A stretch of DNA of 64,000 bases from Paramecium sonneborni (GCA_905182985.1 CAJJDN010000082.1:1-64000), one strand, 5' to 3'; counted from the stretch's first letter, positions 36,268 to 48,383 are shown. The notes: generated by a model from the sequence alone, not told the origin. Made by a program: numbers and translations.

Positions 36268-37355
36268 TCATTTTAATAAGAATTGATTCTAGCCATTACA
36301 TTAATGATTATTCATCCCACATTAACAACACAATTATTTATATTTATAGTCTTATGTATATTAATTTTCCATTTTTGTTTTATGATTTTTTTCTTTGTGG
36401 CATACTAAGCCACATGGGATGCAAACAATTAAATTACAAGTTTCACATTTACAATAGAGTTATATTATCTCTTCCGCTTAGTAAACACTATAAGAACATT
36501 TCTCGTGTCCATAAATCAGTTTAATGACTTGTATATCTTAAGAGCTTAAATGTTCGGCATATCCAAAAGTTTAACCAGCATATTCTGGTCGAGGTTACAT
36601 TTTACATTCATTACCTATACTGTAATGCATAATTGATTATTTATCATAATTACCGATCATTTAGAAATTTGGACGCTTTTAATAATCATTAACTTCTTCA
36701 TATCCTGGGTTTATTATCACATATAAGTCTCTATCATCTCTACATTATGTGTGCATAAAGCCCAAAATATGCATAGTTTCATGAAGATATGTTGCATATC
36801 TTGCAGTACGATTAATAAACACTTCATGTTTGATGCTTTTTCCTACTTCTTCTGGCTACCTACCACATTTCTTTACATAACCTTCTCCTTTTTTATTTGG
36901 ATCTTATAAATATATTAAATAGTGCTTATATTTAGAAGGATCTTGTATTTTTAAAAATCTAATCGGTGTTTATTATTGAAATTCTAATATTGCTTTTTCT
37001 AATTGAATTCTCATATCTTATAGAAATGATTCATCAATCATATATGGTAAAATACCATCTGGCCAAACCCAGTAAGCCATTTTTATATTTTTAGAGCTAG
37101 GCATTCTATCAGCATATATTTTTTATCCAGCATGTATGGTATTTAAATTTTGAATAAATTGATTGCGTAGATGCATCTTATTTTTAAAATATATTTCCTA
37201 ATTGATATATTGCTTCACATAAATCGTAAAATTTATTCTATTAAATATTATCTACATTATTTGTCTTAGGAGTAATAGCATCTTTGTAGATACTGATTAA
37301 CCTTTCTCAAAATAATAGTCTCTTTGTAGAATTGTCTATTTGTTTGTCTACTCAT
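36268..37355 (-). CDS. Astacin-family (M12A) zinc metallopeptidase
   Basis: The catalytic motif is complete: HETMHILGFMHTQCRDDRD provides HExxHxxGxxH plus the RxDRD that follows in astacins, and YDKQSIMHYS is the Met-turn with its Tyr. Upstream are ILPYMIDESF (the pocket strand I(P)Y.I) and CGR, and downstream AEHLSSQDIQVIKLIYGHEKC closes the protease domain. The remaining 60 residues are Cys-rich (YCKCETCNLIVCIPCGLVCH, LCCQCGMNNHQC) and may bind metal. It ends in TGA at 36268. The likely start is the ATG at 37355 (MSRQTNRQFYKETI), but one frame change near 37180-37250 must be an intron or error; the protease frame is certain from 37176 downward. No signal peptide is visible, which is odd for a secreted protease family. 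Confidence 0.8.
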
Positions 37356-37723
37356 TACTATTCTCTATAAGTAAATATTTATATATTGATTTGAGACATT
37401 TATATATATATATATATATTTAACAATAAATAAAATAATGGGAATAAAAATAAAAAATGAGGCCATGAACTAGTAAATGTAAAATTAATCCAAATCTCCA
37501 TCTAAATTTTCTTTATTCCAAAATTTTATTTTTTAATATGGATATAAAGACTCCAAGGAAAAATTAACTTTATTTTGCATTATTTGAACTGATGATATTT
37601 CTGCAAAAGTCTGAGTGATTATTATATGAGCACTGATTATTGTTATTTTAAATTATATTTATATGGATATGATATTATTAAAATTATTCTATACATGTGA
37701 TAGAATCAATTTATTATTTCTCA
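37356..37723. other. Spacer with a short TA microsatellite
   Basis: Contains about 20 bases of TA repeat near 37401-37421 and no gene. Confidence 0.5.
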
Positions 37724-37970
37724 TCAATTTAATTGTGTCTTATAGGTGCATTTAACTTTCTTATCCCCATTAGAATATTGTGTATGAACTACTTTTACAT
37801 ATTCATTAATCATGTCACCATCGATTACCATATTTTTTTATTCTTTAATCGAATGTTTAAGTTTAGATGCATCTGTTTTCTCCTTTAGCTAAAAAATTAA
37901 TATATATTCTTACTTAAGTTGAGTAACCTATTAATTGGTTGTTGTTGACATTCATTACATCATACGACAT
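37724..37970 (-). CDS. Small hypothetical protein, 73 aa
   Basis: Starts MSYDVMNVNNNQLIGYSTQ, then a 25-nt intron (37889-37913, GTAAGA...TTTAG), then LKEKTDASKLKHSIKEQKNM and VIDGDMINEYVKVVHTQYSN, ending in TGA. The intron is in phase 0, and the total coding length is an exact multiple of three. It is soluble and charged. No family was recognised. The precise intron makes a real gene likely despite its size. Confidence 0.65.
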
Positions 37971-38151
37971 ATCTCTAGAACACATAAGAAATTTGTTTTG
38001 TTAAATATTTTTGTGTAAAAATAAATAAATTTTTCCATTTATATAGAGAAATTTTATTCTATTTAGTTTTTTATTCATATTTTCTAAATACAATTATAGC
38101 CCAAAATTATTACTTTATTCCCGTTATATCAAATGCAGATATTCTTATGGA

Positions 38152-38550
38152 ATGGAGAATCAAAAGAAGCTTTTTTAGAAGAACAGATTGAGTAGAAAAC
38201 TTAGAGAAATAAAATCCCTATTTAATATTATAGAATATATACCTTTAATTTAAACTTTAAAGAATTGTTAAAATATTAAATCTTTGAATAAGGAAAATGA
38301 AGTGATATATGAAGAAAATAAATTTAATTTAAAACAAAGATAGAATTATTAAAGATGAAAATTAATAAAGAAGAAAATTATGACAATCAAAAATGATTTT
38401 AAGATATCAAAAATAGTAAAACCGGTATAAAATCACCCATTTAAATTTATAGTTTAGAAGTAGTAGAAGAAGATACCAAAAGATAAAATAAAAAAAGTAT
38501 TAATCAGTTTTAAACATCAACAAAAAGTTAAATATTGATATAAATAATAG
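38152..38550 (+). CDS. Possible small gene, convergent with the histidine kinase
   Basis: ATG at 38152 opens MENQKKLFQKNRLSRKLREI, ending in TGA at 38356. A second frame then has MKINKEENYDNQK, TGA, then FQDIKNSKTGIKSPIQIYSL and EVVEEDTKRQNKKSINQF. The composition is protein-like, but the parts are not joined by a visible intron. Low confidence; it may be a relic. Confidence 0.35.
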
Positions 38551-38551
38551 A

Positions 38552-41145
38552 TCACAATTTTTCATCAAGAATTTACTTAATATCTTTTGTATGGATTGGT
38601 TTTTATAAAAAATAGTTCATTCCAGCTTCATAACAAACTGTTTTTGTCAATGAATCTGTATATGCAGTTTATGCAATTATTATTGGTTTTTGTAAATTGT
38701 TTTATTCACAATACTAAAAAATTTGTTTAGTAGCTGTAACTCCATTCATAGTAGGCATTTCTATATCCATAAAAATTAGTTTATATTAGTTTTTCATAAA
38801 CTTATCTAATGCTCCATAACCATTATTGGCTTCATCACATTAATAATTTAGACGATTTAACATAATTTTTAAAGCATAAACATTTACAAATTCATCATCA
38901 ACAATTAATATTTTTGTTGAAATAGAAGGTGTTTCTTCTAACTCTATGATATTTTTCAAAGGTTTTTAAAATCCTTATTTCATAATATAAGGATTGAGAA
39001 TACAGTCGAATTTTTCTTCTTGATAAGATATATCTAATTAATCTCTTAATAATATTTACTTTCAGATTGACTCATTGAACTGCTTTAATTTAATAATAAA
39101 TTCTAACCATCCTTGTTAAATCTATGATTTAAAAGTGGTGAAAACTGGTGTTTTATATCTTTTAAAGTAGGACTAACAGGGAAACTTTAATCATATTTTG
39201 AAATGCTATAAGAAGAATTAATCTTGTTATAACGAATTGTCTATTTAGAATTCTAGTTTGGTAATTCTTCTTAATTTAAATCTTATACTAAAAACCAAAA
39301 CTTAGATCCTTAATATACATTAGATTCAAAATGTATACCACCTTCGTAATTCAAAGACAAACCTTTAACTATTTTTTCTGTGATTAATAACCCCATTCCA
39401 AATGATTGATTTTTCTCTTTATATCTACATTTTTAACTAGATTTCAAAAACTATTCTAATTTAAGTTGAGTTTCATTATCCATTCCTGGTCCTGTATCTT
39501 CTACAGAGATCTTAACATATTTAGTATCTTTAATACTTTCTTCAGTTGCAGTAATTGTTATACTTCCCTAAAATTGATTATTTTAATACTTAAAATGTAA
39601 ATTTCTAAGCATTTGATAATAAATTTATCAGAGATTATCTCACTCTTTAAGCATCTGTATGAATTTAAAGATTGCTTGTTATAATATTAATTTTCAAACC
39701 TTTCATTTATAATTATTATTAAAATAGGGCAGTAACTTCATTAATTAATTTGTATATATTTGTATTTTTTATTGTTAAAGTAAAATTCTTTGATAAAATC
39801 AAACTAAAATCTTTGACATCTTATACAATACTATTTAATATATAACCTAAAATATTTTATTATATTACATGAATTTAATAAAGGTGATATATACTTTTAC
39901 ACAATTGTTTCTTATAACTCTTCTGCTGCATTTTCAGCCAATATTTATATGCAATTTAGTGAAGTACTAAACTCATGACTTAAACTTCTAAATAATTAAT
40001 TCATTAAAAGCTTAGTGTTTATTTTATTTTTATAATCATCTCTTTCCTATGTTTAAGTGAAAATAAATAGAAAATAGCCTTAAATAAGCTTAATATCAAT
40101 TTAATAAACATTTCTTAAAAATTCTGATTAGAAATCTATGACAGAACATTAACAATTTTAAGCATCCATAATTTATAGAACATGAATTAAGTGTAATTTA
40201 ATAGGTTAGCTAGAAATGCTCAACATTTGATTAATATTAGGTTAGCTCAATGAACTTAAGTAAAAATTATTATTGATTTATTTTTCTATGAAGACTTTTT
40301 TAACAACTTTTTGGCTTTTTTTATCAAGACGGTATATTTTCATGTTTTGGATTCTATACTGAATATGTTTTTAATCACTTATTTCAAAAGCATTCATAAA
40401 ATATGAATTATATTATATAGGTTTTGCATCCTTGTCTGTTATTAGATAAGGTAAATGAAATAAATCTTATACTTTTTTTAAATTTTCAAAGGTATCTTCT
40501 TTTATGAGAGAATCAAATTGAATATGCATATTAGGTTGAGATGAAATACATTTGATATTTAAGTCATTTGGAAGTTAATTATTTATGTAATTTTAATTAT
40601 TATGCCAAGTGTGAGATTATTTAAGTATTTTTCTTGGAGTTTCTGGCAATTTATTAATATTGTTTCTATAATTATAATAATTGGTTATTTTACTTGTTTT
40701 AAATCATTTGATGAAAGATTGTTATAGATAATATAATTCTATAAAAATTCAAATCCAATAAGGCTTAAAGAATTGTATAGGTAATTGCTGAGATAAATTT
40801 GAACTTATGATTTGAGTTTTGTATGATGAAAATGTGAAGCAATCAAAAAAACTAATAAAATAAAATACAATACATATCTGTTTAATAGATAATTTATTGA
40901 ATATTAGCCATGGCTATGATTCTGATGATTATAGTAATTGTGTTAAGCATCAATAGTATAATAGATGAATCATCAGTTGAGTAATAATAAATCTTGATGG
41001 CAAGATTAATAATTAAAATGCCAACAGCAATTAAGATCAAAACTATAGTTATAATTGGCAGGTTTTAAAGTAGAAGAAGTTGTATGATGTTTCCAATGGA
41101 CAAAATGAAATAGATAATTTCTGATAGATATAAAGGTTTCTTCAT
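38552..41145 (-). CDS. Hybrid sensor histidine kinase with receiver domain
   Basis: The N-terminus (MKKPLYLSEIIYFILSIGNI...) has two or three hydrophobic segments (TIVLILIAVGILIINLAI; LLMLNTITIIIRIIAM), so the protein is probably membrane-bound. The phosphoacceptor box is LSHEFSTSLNCI (near 39970). The ATP-binding region shows VSVEDTGPGMD (G1) and NQSFGMGLLITEKIV (G2). The receiver domain begins ILIVDDEFVNVYALKIMLNR, has the phosphoacceptor Asp in FMDIEMPTMNGV and the Lys in YFLQKPI, and ends DEKL-TGA. A 26-nt intron between kinase and receiver (near 39040) restores the frame; further small introns are needed in the N-terminal third, which I did not fully resolve. His-to-Asp phosphorelay is intramolecular first; the final target is unknown. 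Confidence 0.8.
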
Positions 41146-41196
41146 TGTTTTAAAAAAATTAATGGAATAATAAACATGTATTTAGATATGCATTGA

Positions 41197-42318
41197 TCAC
41201 AATTTATCAATGATGGCTTTGGTATAATCAGTTGTTGTGCTTTTGCCTCCAAGATCTCCAGTCAAAAATTTGCCTTCTTCCAAAACTTTGTATGTAGCAT
41301 TTTCAATTCTGTTTGCATAATCATTTAAACTCATAGCTTTTAACATCTAAATAATAAATGATCTTGACATACCATAATTCCTGATAACAATAAGGCAGTG
41401 GGATTAGCAAGATTTTTTCCAGCAATATCTGGTGCAGTTCCATGGACGGCTTCATAAACTTCACAATCTTTTCCAATATTTCCTGAAGCTGTTAAACCCA
41501 ATCCTCCAATCAAACCAGCACATAGATCTGAGACAATATCACCATAGAGATTGGGCATAACCATGACATCTATTTTAGTAGGATCATTAGCTAATTTGAA
41601 AGCCATAGTATCAATTTATTCTTCGCTAAACTCAATTTCTGGATAATTTTTTGCAACATCATCACAAACTTTTAAAAATAATCCATCTCCTTATTTCATA
41701 ACACCTGCTTTATGACAAGCTACAACTTATTTTCTATCTAGAATTAATATATATTAAATTACTATTTGCTCTTGCAAATTCAAATGCATATTAAGCAATA
41801 TTCTAACAAGCATTATATGAAACTATTTTGAGATTCTCAACAACTCCAGGAACAACTTCATGTTCCAAACCACTATATTCACCTTCAGTATTTTCTCTAA
41901 TAGTTACAACATCAACTCCTGGATATGGGGTTTTTACTCCTTTAATAGATTTGCATGGTCTAACATTAGCAAATAGTTATAATCTCTTTCTTAAAGTGAC
42001 ATTTATAGATCTATATCCCTTTCCAATTGGAGTTTCAAATGGTCCTGAATATATTATAATATTTGTACCTTTTAATGCATATTTTAAAGCTTTCACTTAT
42101 TTGAGAGTTTCTTCAGTAATCAAATCTCCTTGATCAGTGACTCTCTTTTTATGAATTTCATGAAATTCCCATTCAATTGGTACTTTAGCAGCATCAAATA
42201 TATCGATTACAGCTTTAGAGATTTCAGGGCCTATTCCATCTCCAGGGAATAGAATCACTTTTTAATAATTGAATTATGGTCTCAAAATTTTAGTGGAAGC
42301 TTTTCTTATAATATTCAT
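41197..42318 (-). CDS. IDH3: NAD-dependent isocitrate dehydrogenase subunit, mitochondrial
   Basis: Complete gene: exons 41763-42318, 41373-41737 and 41197-41346, with introns of 25 and 26 nt; 1071 coding bases, 356 residues, the usual size of an IDH3 subunit. The basic start [16 protein letters not shown] is a likely mitochondrial targeting peptide. Diagnostic segments are [14 protein letters not shown] (dinucleotide-binding loop), [15 protein letters not shown] (substrate binding), [28 protein letters not shown] (metal Asp), [25 protein letters not shown] and [12 protein letters not shown]. It oxidises isocitrate to 2-oxoglutarate in the TCA cycle. Which of the alpha, beta or gamma types it is cannot be decided by eye. 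It is divergently arranged with the transporter gene, 167 bp between starts. Confidence 0.92.
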
Positions 42319-42485
42319 CTTAAATAAATAAATAATATATTTAATTAGATTTAATTAATCCTTAAATACTTTAAATTAGATATGCATATTTTTTTATAAT
42401 AATTATTTTATTGATTAAATAATATTCATTATCATTATTACGTATTTTTATATAAAATTTTATTATATATTCAAAAGCTTAATAA

Positions 42486-44289
42486 ATGTATGAGGATATT
42501 GATCACCAATAAGAAAACAATGCTTATGTTGAATAATAGGATTAAGTAGAATCTATGGATAACACTGATGAAATAGAATTCAAATAATTAAATTATGATT
42601 AAGCATTATCTTAAGTAGGATCATCAGGTTACTACTAAAAAAGAACATTTGTCATATTTGGTTTATAATGGATGATAACCACGTATGAATTTATAATAAT
42701 CCTAGATGGATTCTTTTCGCTCCTGTTTTCTATTTTATCTAACCAACAATTGATTGCAAAAACGATATTAATTGTATAAATGAATGTTCTACTTTAATTC
42801 TGGATGAAAAATGTCTATCTTATATTTGTGTAATAAAAATAAATAGTCTTAGGAAGATTAATCAAGAATTGAGTTTCTTGTTGGTAATTCATTAAATATA
42901 GCATTTAATACTTTATTGCCTTGCGAATAGACATTATAATCAATAATTAAATCGATTGTTTATTTTGGCTCACTAACAGGATTCTTTATCTTTTCATTTA
43001 TAGCTGATAATTATGGAAGAAAACTGGCATTGACTCTATCTTGGGCTATCACTACAATAGGATCATTAATTTTAGCAGTTACTTATAATTACTAATTCTT
43101 TAGTCTGCTTAAAATTTCTTTATGATAACAATTGCTTTGTTTCTTTTAGGTTTTGGAGGTAATCCTGCTATAACAGTACATTATTCATTAATCAATGAGC
43201 ATTCCTGTAATATTTACAATTTAATTATAAGAAGGACATTTCAGAGAATTCTAAAATGTAGGTCTCTAGGTTTTCTTTGCAATAGGTGAATTTACAATAA
43301 TCACTTTGGCTTATTATATTACAGATTGGAGATAATTAGCTATAATTGCTGCAATTCCTACAATTCTCTTAAACTTTGCTAATCTACTTGTATTTGAGTC
43401 TCCTTAATTTTTATATTCTAAAAACAAAACACAATGTGTTTAAACACTCAATAAAATTGCTAGAATTAATCAATGTAAACCTATTCAAAATGATGAATTA
43501 ATCACAAATCCTAAATCTAAAGAAAAAAATTAAAGGATTTATACAGCATGGGATCTTGTTAAATACAAGTCTATTAGATATGTATTTATAGCTTGCGTCA
43601 TGATGTTTTTTGGAATTTAACTTATTTATTATGGAATCAGTTTCGTTAGTGATTAATTAGGTATTAACTTTTTCACAAGCAACTACATTATTGCACTATT
43701 CGAATTATCTGCTTATTTAATAACAGGTAAATATACAATTATTATTATCAAGATTTTCTTGTAACAAAATTAAAAAGAAAAAGAAATATAATTTTAGGAC
43801 TGGTATTAGTAGGTTTATTAAGTTAATACTTCTTACTAAAATTTGATAATCCACTCTTTGTAGTATTGTAAGGCATTTTGGCAGGAGTATGAAAATTACA
43901 TAATATTGTAGTTGATGAGATTTATAATTTGTGTAATCTGGGCTTTAGGATTTGTTTATGTATCTGAATTATTTCCTTCAGTTGTAAGATCTTTAGCATT
44001 ACTATTAATTTCAGCAGGAGGCTCTATTGGTAGTATTGTTTAAACTTTCTTAAATAATTTATGTTAATAGTTGAAAGTTCACCCCATGGTTGTTTTTGGA
44101 TTGATTGGAATGTTATGTGGATTTTTATTAATTCCACTAAAAGAAACATTGAATTAAGGGTTGATAGAAAACATTGAAGAGGAAGAATAGTTAATGGCTA
44201 AATAGAACATAGACAATAGATACAAAAATGATAATAAAGAGTGTTAAGAAGTTGATAAAATTGAAAAGTAAAATGAAGAAAGAGAGTGA
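42486..44289 (+). CDS. MFS transporter, SLC22/organic-ion-like
   Basis: 551 codons after removing six introns of 23, 23, 26, 25, 26 and 25 nt (the first two near 42682-42704 and 42831-42853); without them the frame appears broken. An acidic, Gln-rich cytosolic head of about 60 residues is followed by TM1 (FVIFGLQWMITTWILFAPVF). A large Cys-containing loop (CKNDINCINECSTLILDEKC) lies between TM1 and TM2, a hallmark of SLC22/SV2-type carriers. The signature GSLTGFFIFSFIADNYGRK (loop 2-3) and a second-half WALGFVYVSELFPSVVRSLA, with the PxxxR motif, are both present. The tail is charged. The substrate is unknown; organic cations, anions or sugars are possible. Confidence 0.85.
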
Positions 44290-44458
44290 GTATTTATAAA
44301 TTTAATTTAGATTTCTCATCATAAGAGGATAGAACATTAATACTGTAACAAAAAATGGTTGATGTTATAATTATAAGAAGTAATTTAATTTTATCTTTTA
44401 AAATAAGTGATTGGATGTTTATTAATAAATGACATAATGTTTATATCTATCAAAGATA

Positions 44459-45604
44459 TCATCTTCCAGACCATGAAGCAACTTATTTCTTGAACATGAT
44501 GATTACTTCATCCAAGATAGCATTTTCTTCATTTCTTTTAGCTTTTGCTTCTTCATAGTCAGCTCTCTTAGCTTCTAAATCTGATTATGCTTGATCTAAA
44601 GCATCTTATGATTCTTATAAAATGATCTTAGATTTAGCTTATTAAGCTAATGCAGCTTAGATTTACTATAGATTAATAAAAATGTATAAATACAGTAGCA
44701 GTTCTATCAGCAAATACTTATTTTCTTTCATATTCAACTTCTAAAGATGCAATTTCAGCTTCAGATAATGAAACCCAACCAGCTAATTCCCATGAAGCAT
44801 TGATTTCATTTTATTTCAAATTCTCTAATGAGGCTTCTAATTCAGCATGTAATCCTTCTAAGACTGCCAAAACTCTTTCAGCCAAGGTTGATCCATTTCC
44901 TGATGATTATTCCTATTAATATTAATATGTAATATTTACTTATTATTCTTATGCTAAGGCTAAGAATGATTTGATTTGATGTTCTTAGAACAAATTACTG
45001 TATTACTTTAATTTTTCAGCAACAGATTAAGCTTAAACTTATGTAAATTCAAATGAATCTCCATTAACTATGTATCCAGCAACATCTTGTTTCAAAAGCT
45101 TGATAACTTCAAGAGCTTCTTAGTTATGTTTAATTGATTTGACAAATAATTAATTGCTGAAACATTAGTTGTCTTAGAGTGTTTCAATTTTAGCAGCAAT
45201 AGAATCTCTTCTAGCTTCATTCCATGCCAGATAGTTTTTGGTTTATTATAATACACTTTCATATTCTGCTCTATTCTCAACTGCTTATTAGAATAACTTT
45301 TAGTTCAATGCTTTGATTTTGGTGAATGATTCAATTGTTCTAAATATTTCCAATATATTATTACTATGCACCAACCCATTCATCTGTTTCATTCTTTTGA
45401 TCAGCTGCAAATTATGCATCAATGTTTGATTATTTCAAATCATTTAATAATCCAAACACTGTATCAATAGCATCACTTGCTTTTGTTCCTGTCTAATACT
45501 TTTAAATCAATATTTACTTATAAAAGGGCTAAAATTTAGTCTTAAGTTTTTGATGCTGAGCTTGTAGCTGCTAAGGCCAACAAAACAATCAAGATGTATT
45601 TCAT
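44459..45604 (-). CDS. Trichocyst matrix protein (TMP)
   Basis: Starts with a clear signal peptide, MKYILIVLLALAATSSA. The rest is rich in Ala, Glu, Gln, Lys and Asp in long amphipathic helices: SDAIDTVFGLLNDLKQS, NVSAINYLS region, GSTLAERVLAVLEGLHAELE, ASWELAGWVSLSEAEIASLE, and DALDQAQSDLEAKRADYEEA. It ends KKQVASWSGR-TGA. At least three 25-28 nt introns fit, one near 44918-44944. This is the architecture of Paramecium TMPs: precursors sorted to secretory granules, cleaved, and assembled as coiled coils into the crystalline trichocyst core that expands on exocytosis. Paramecium has a large TMP multigene family, and which subfamily this is cannot be told. It is convergent with the transporter gene. 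Confidence 0.88.
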
Positions 45605-46131
45605 TTCTGATAAACTTAATAATGAAAAACGATTTATATTAAAAACGACTTAATAACACATTCATTTTAATATTAATTATTATTATTTTTAATACACAAT
45701 CTCTTATTCATTCATAATAATTATCCCAACTGTAGATGATTAATCATAATCAAATTACTCTTAATTTATCAACCAATATATTATCACATCTTAATACATT
45801 CTTATTCCTAATCATCAATTTTTTTAATAAATTTTACAACCTGATAATATGTAAATTGTTTTGATTTTTTAGAAAACTTTATCATATTTTTAAATTATTA
45901 TCAGAAATAAATACTTTTCAACCTTAACTCATAATTTATTATAATGATCGTTAAATTAATATACTATTTATTTTGATTATCTATCATTTTATTTATAATT
46001 ATATTTTAAGTGTGTCATATTAATAATAATTAAGATTAATTAAGAAGAAAATGAAAAATTTAATAAACATATATATTTAAGAAAAAATGAAATTTGATAG
46101 AAATGATATTAATATTTGTTAGATTGATTAA
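45605..46131. other. Spacer, nothing recognised
   Basis: About 530 bases, AT-rich, between the TMP start and the 3' end of the Schlafen-like gene copy 1. Confidence 0.5.
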
Positions 46132-47198
46132 TCAAATATTAAATGTTAAGATAAATTATTTAGCCATCTTTCCTTTTTTCTATCTTAAAATATTAGTAAT
46201 TTCATGTGGATATGCTCTTTCATTAGCATTTCCCTTCCTATAGAAAAAGACATAATCATAAGTAAAGGCAATATCTGTTTTTGGACATCTTTCTACTTGA
46301 ACAACAATTCCAGACAACTGAGACTTATTTCCATTTTAATCAATAAGATGGTGTATTTTAGACTATGTAGAATAAATGAAATTAATATACTTTAATTAAT
46401 GATTAGAATCCAGGAGGATAGATGTGATCCTTAAGTAATGAAATAATAGTCTATTAAATTTCTTATTTTGAATTTGGTACCATCAATCCTTTAATTTTCA
46501 TATCTTAACCCAATCCAATTAAACAGATTCCACCATCACTATTTAACATAGCACATACAGATTCTCCAAAAGCTCTAGGATTCTATTTAAAATAATCTAA
46601 TGATTGATAATCAAAACCAGTGACTTTAGGAGATAATGCAATAGGTTATCCAATCTATGGCATCAAATCTAAATGAACTTAAATTTTTTCATTTCCTTTT
46701 TGATGTTAATTAGCAAGTTAAGCTATTGTTATATTTGGAGGAATAATTTCAGCCTGAAATTAATTTAACTAAAATACCTTGCAAAATTAGTTTCTAGATT
46801 AACCTGGCTTTATCTTTAATCCTCTAACAGCATTATAATTTATTAATGCTTATGAACATGCATTTCTAACTAGAGTATCAACATATTAATTATCATCTAT
46901 TGTTACTGTAACTGGAAAATTATTAAATAATGGCCATGCATTGACAACAAATTAAATCTCTGATTAATTTTAATATAATATTTACATCTTAATTATTATT
47001 ATGGAGGATATCCTGTTTATGGTGGATAACCAGTATAAGGAGGACACCCACCTTATTATGCTTAATATCCTTGTTAAGGAGGATATCCTGGTTATGGAGG
47101 ATAATTAGGTTAAGGAGGGTAACCTGGTTAAGGAGGATAATTTTGTTAGCCTTATTATCCTGGTTAAGGCGGATAACCTGGAGGTGGATAGGGTGGTT
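46022..47198. repeat. Direct repeat copy 1 (1177 bp), probable assembly duplication
   Basis: Identical by eye to 47200-48376, joined by one N at 47199. It carries the Schlafen-like gene without its first few codons. Confidence 0.88.
46132..47198 (-). CDS. Schlafen/AlbA_2 protein, copy 1, 5'-truncated at the N
   Basis: Same sequence as the complete gene at 47310-48383, including its three introns, but the start codon lies beyond the undetermined base. It is almost certainly a duplicate contig end and not a second gene. Read the complete copy for the annotation. Confidence 0.7.
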
Positions 47199-47199
47199 N
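47199..47199. other. Single N joining two identical blocks
   Basis: One undetermined base sits exactly at the junction of the 1177-bp direct repeat. Confidence 0.9.
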
Positions 47200-48376
47200 A
47201 ATAATAATTAAGATTAATTAAGAAGAAAATGAAAAATTTAATAAACATATATATTTAAGAAAAAATGAAATTTGATAGAAATGATATTAATATTTGTTAG
47301 ATTGATTAATCAAATATTAAATGTTAAGATAAATTATTTAGCCATCTTTCCTTTTTTCTATCTTAAAATATTAGTAATTTCATGTGGATATGCTCTTTCA
47401 TTAGCATTTCCCTTCCTATAGAAAAAGACATAATCATAAGTAAAGGCAATATCTGTTTTTGGACATCTTTCTACTTGAACAACAATTCCAGACAACTGAG
47501 ACTTATTTCCATTTTAATCAATAAGATGGTGTATTTTAGACTATGTAGAATAAATGAAATTAATATACTTTAATTAATGATTAGAATCCAGGAGGATAGA
47601 TGTGATCCTTAAGTAATGAAATAATAGTCTATTAAATTTCTTATTTTGAATTTGGTACCATCAATCCTTTAATTTTCATATCTTAACCCAATCCAATTAA
47701 ACAGATTCCACCATCACTATTTAACATAGCACATACAGATTCTCCAAAAGCTCTAGGATTCTATTTAAAATAATCTAATGATTGATAATCAAAACCAGTG
47801 ACTTTAGGAGATAATGCAATAGGTTATCCAATCTATGGCATCAAATCTAAATGAACTTAAATTTTTTCATTTCCTTTTTGATGTTAATTAGCAAGTTAAG
47901 CTATTGTTATATTTGGAGGAATAATTTCAGCCTGAAATTAATTTAACTAAAATACCTTGCAAAATTAGTTTCTAGATTAACCTGGCTTTATCTTTAATCC
48001 TCTAACAGCATTATAATTTATTAATGCTTATGAACATGCATTTCTAACTAGAGTATCAACATATTAATTATCATCTATTGTTACTGTAACTGGAAAATTA
48101 TTAAATAATGGCCATGCATTGACAACAAATTAAATCTCTGATTAATTTTAATATAATATTTACATCTTAATTATTATTATGGAGGATATCCTGTTTATGG
48201 TGGATAACCAGTATAAGGAGGACACCCACCTTATTATGCTTAATATCCTTGTTAAGGAGGATATCCTGGTTATGGAGGATAATTAGGTTAAGGAGGGTAA
48301 CCTGGTTAAGGAGGATAATTTTGTTAGCCTTATTATCCTGGTTAAGGCGGATAACCTGGAGGTGGATAGGGTGGTT
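47200..48376. repeat. Direct repeat copy 2 (1177 bp), probable assembly duplication
   Basis: Second copy of 46022-47198. Unique sequence with the start codon of the gene follows. Confidence 0.88.
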
Positions 48377-48383
48377 GATTCAT
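47310..48383 (-). CDS. Schlafen/AlbA_2-domain protein with Pro-Gly-Tyr-rich head
   Basis: 331 residues after removing introns of 26, 24 and 28 nt (the coding total is an exact multiple of three). Residues 1-70 are PPYPPPGYPPQPG-type repeats, a flexible low-complexity head like those that bind calcium, lipids or WW/SH3-type partners. The folded part reads AFGESVCAMLNSDGGICLIG, LGQDMKIKGLMVP, TIISLLKDHIYPPGF, GIVVQVERCP and VFFYRKGNANERAYPHEI. The core order (helix, CAMLNSDGGICLIG strand-turn, then VFFYRKGN...P.EI) is that of the AlbA_2/Schlafen core domain, known for nucleic-acid binding and, in Schlafens, RNA cleavage. Conserved acidic catalytic residues cannot be assigned by eye. It ends QKKGKMAKQFILTFNI-TGA. 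Confidence 0.8.

Noticed and set aside
38552..41145. Bacterial contamination for the histidine kinase
   Set aside because: It uses TAA/TAG as Gln, has a Paramecium-type intron and matches its neighbours in base composition.
41828..42133. 101-codon plus-strand frame
   Set aside because: It is the antisense of the isocitrate dehydrogenase exon, whose sense reading is unmistakable.
42486..44289. Transporter gene as a frameshifted pseudogene
   Set aside because: Six introns of 23-26 nt restore a complete frame.
15269..48376. Three genuine recent tandem duplications
   Set aside because: Each pair is identical, non-overlapping and joined by exactly one N, which is the mark of unmerged contig ends.
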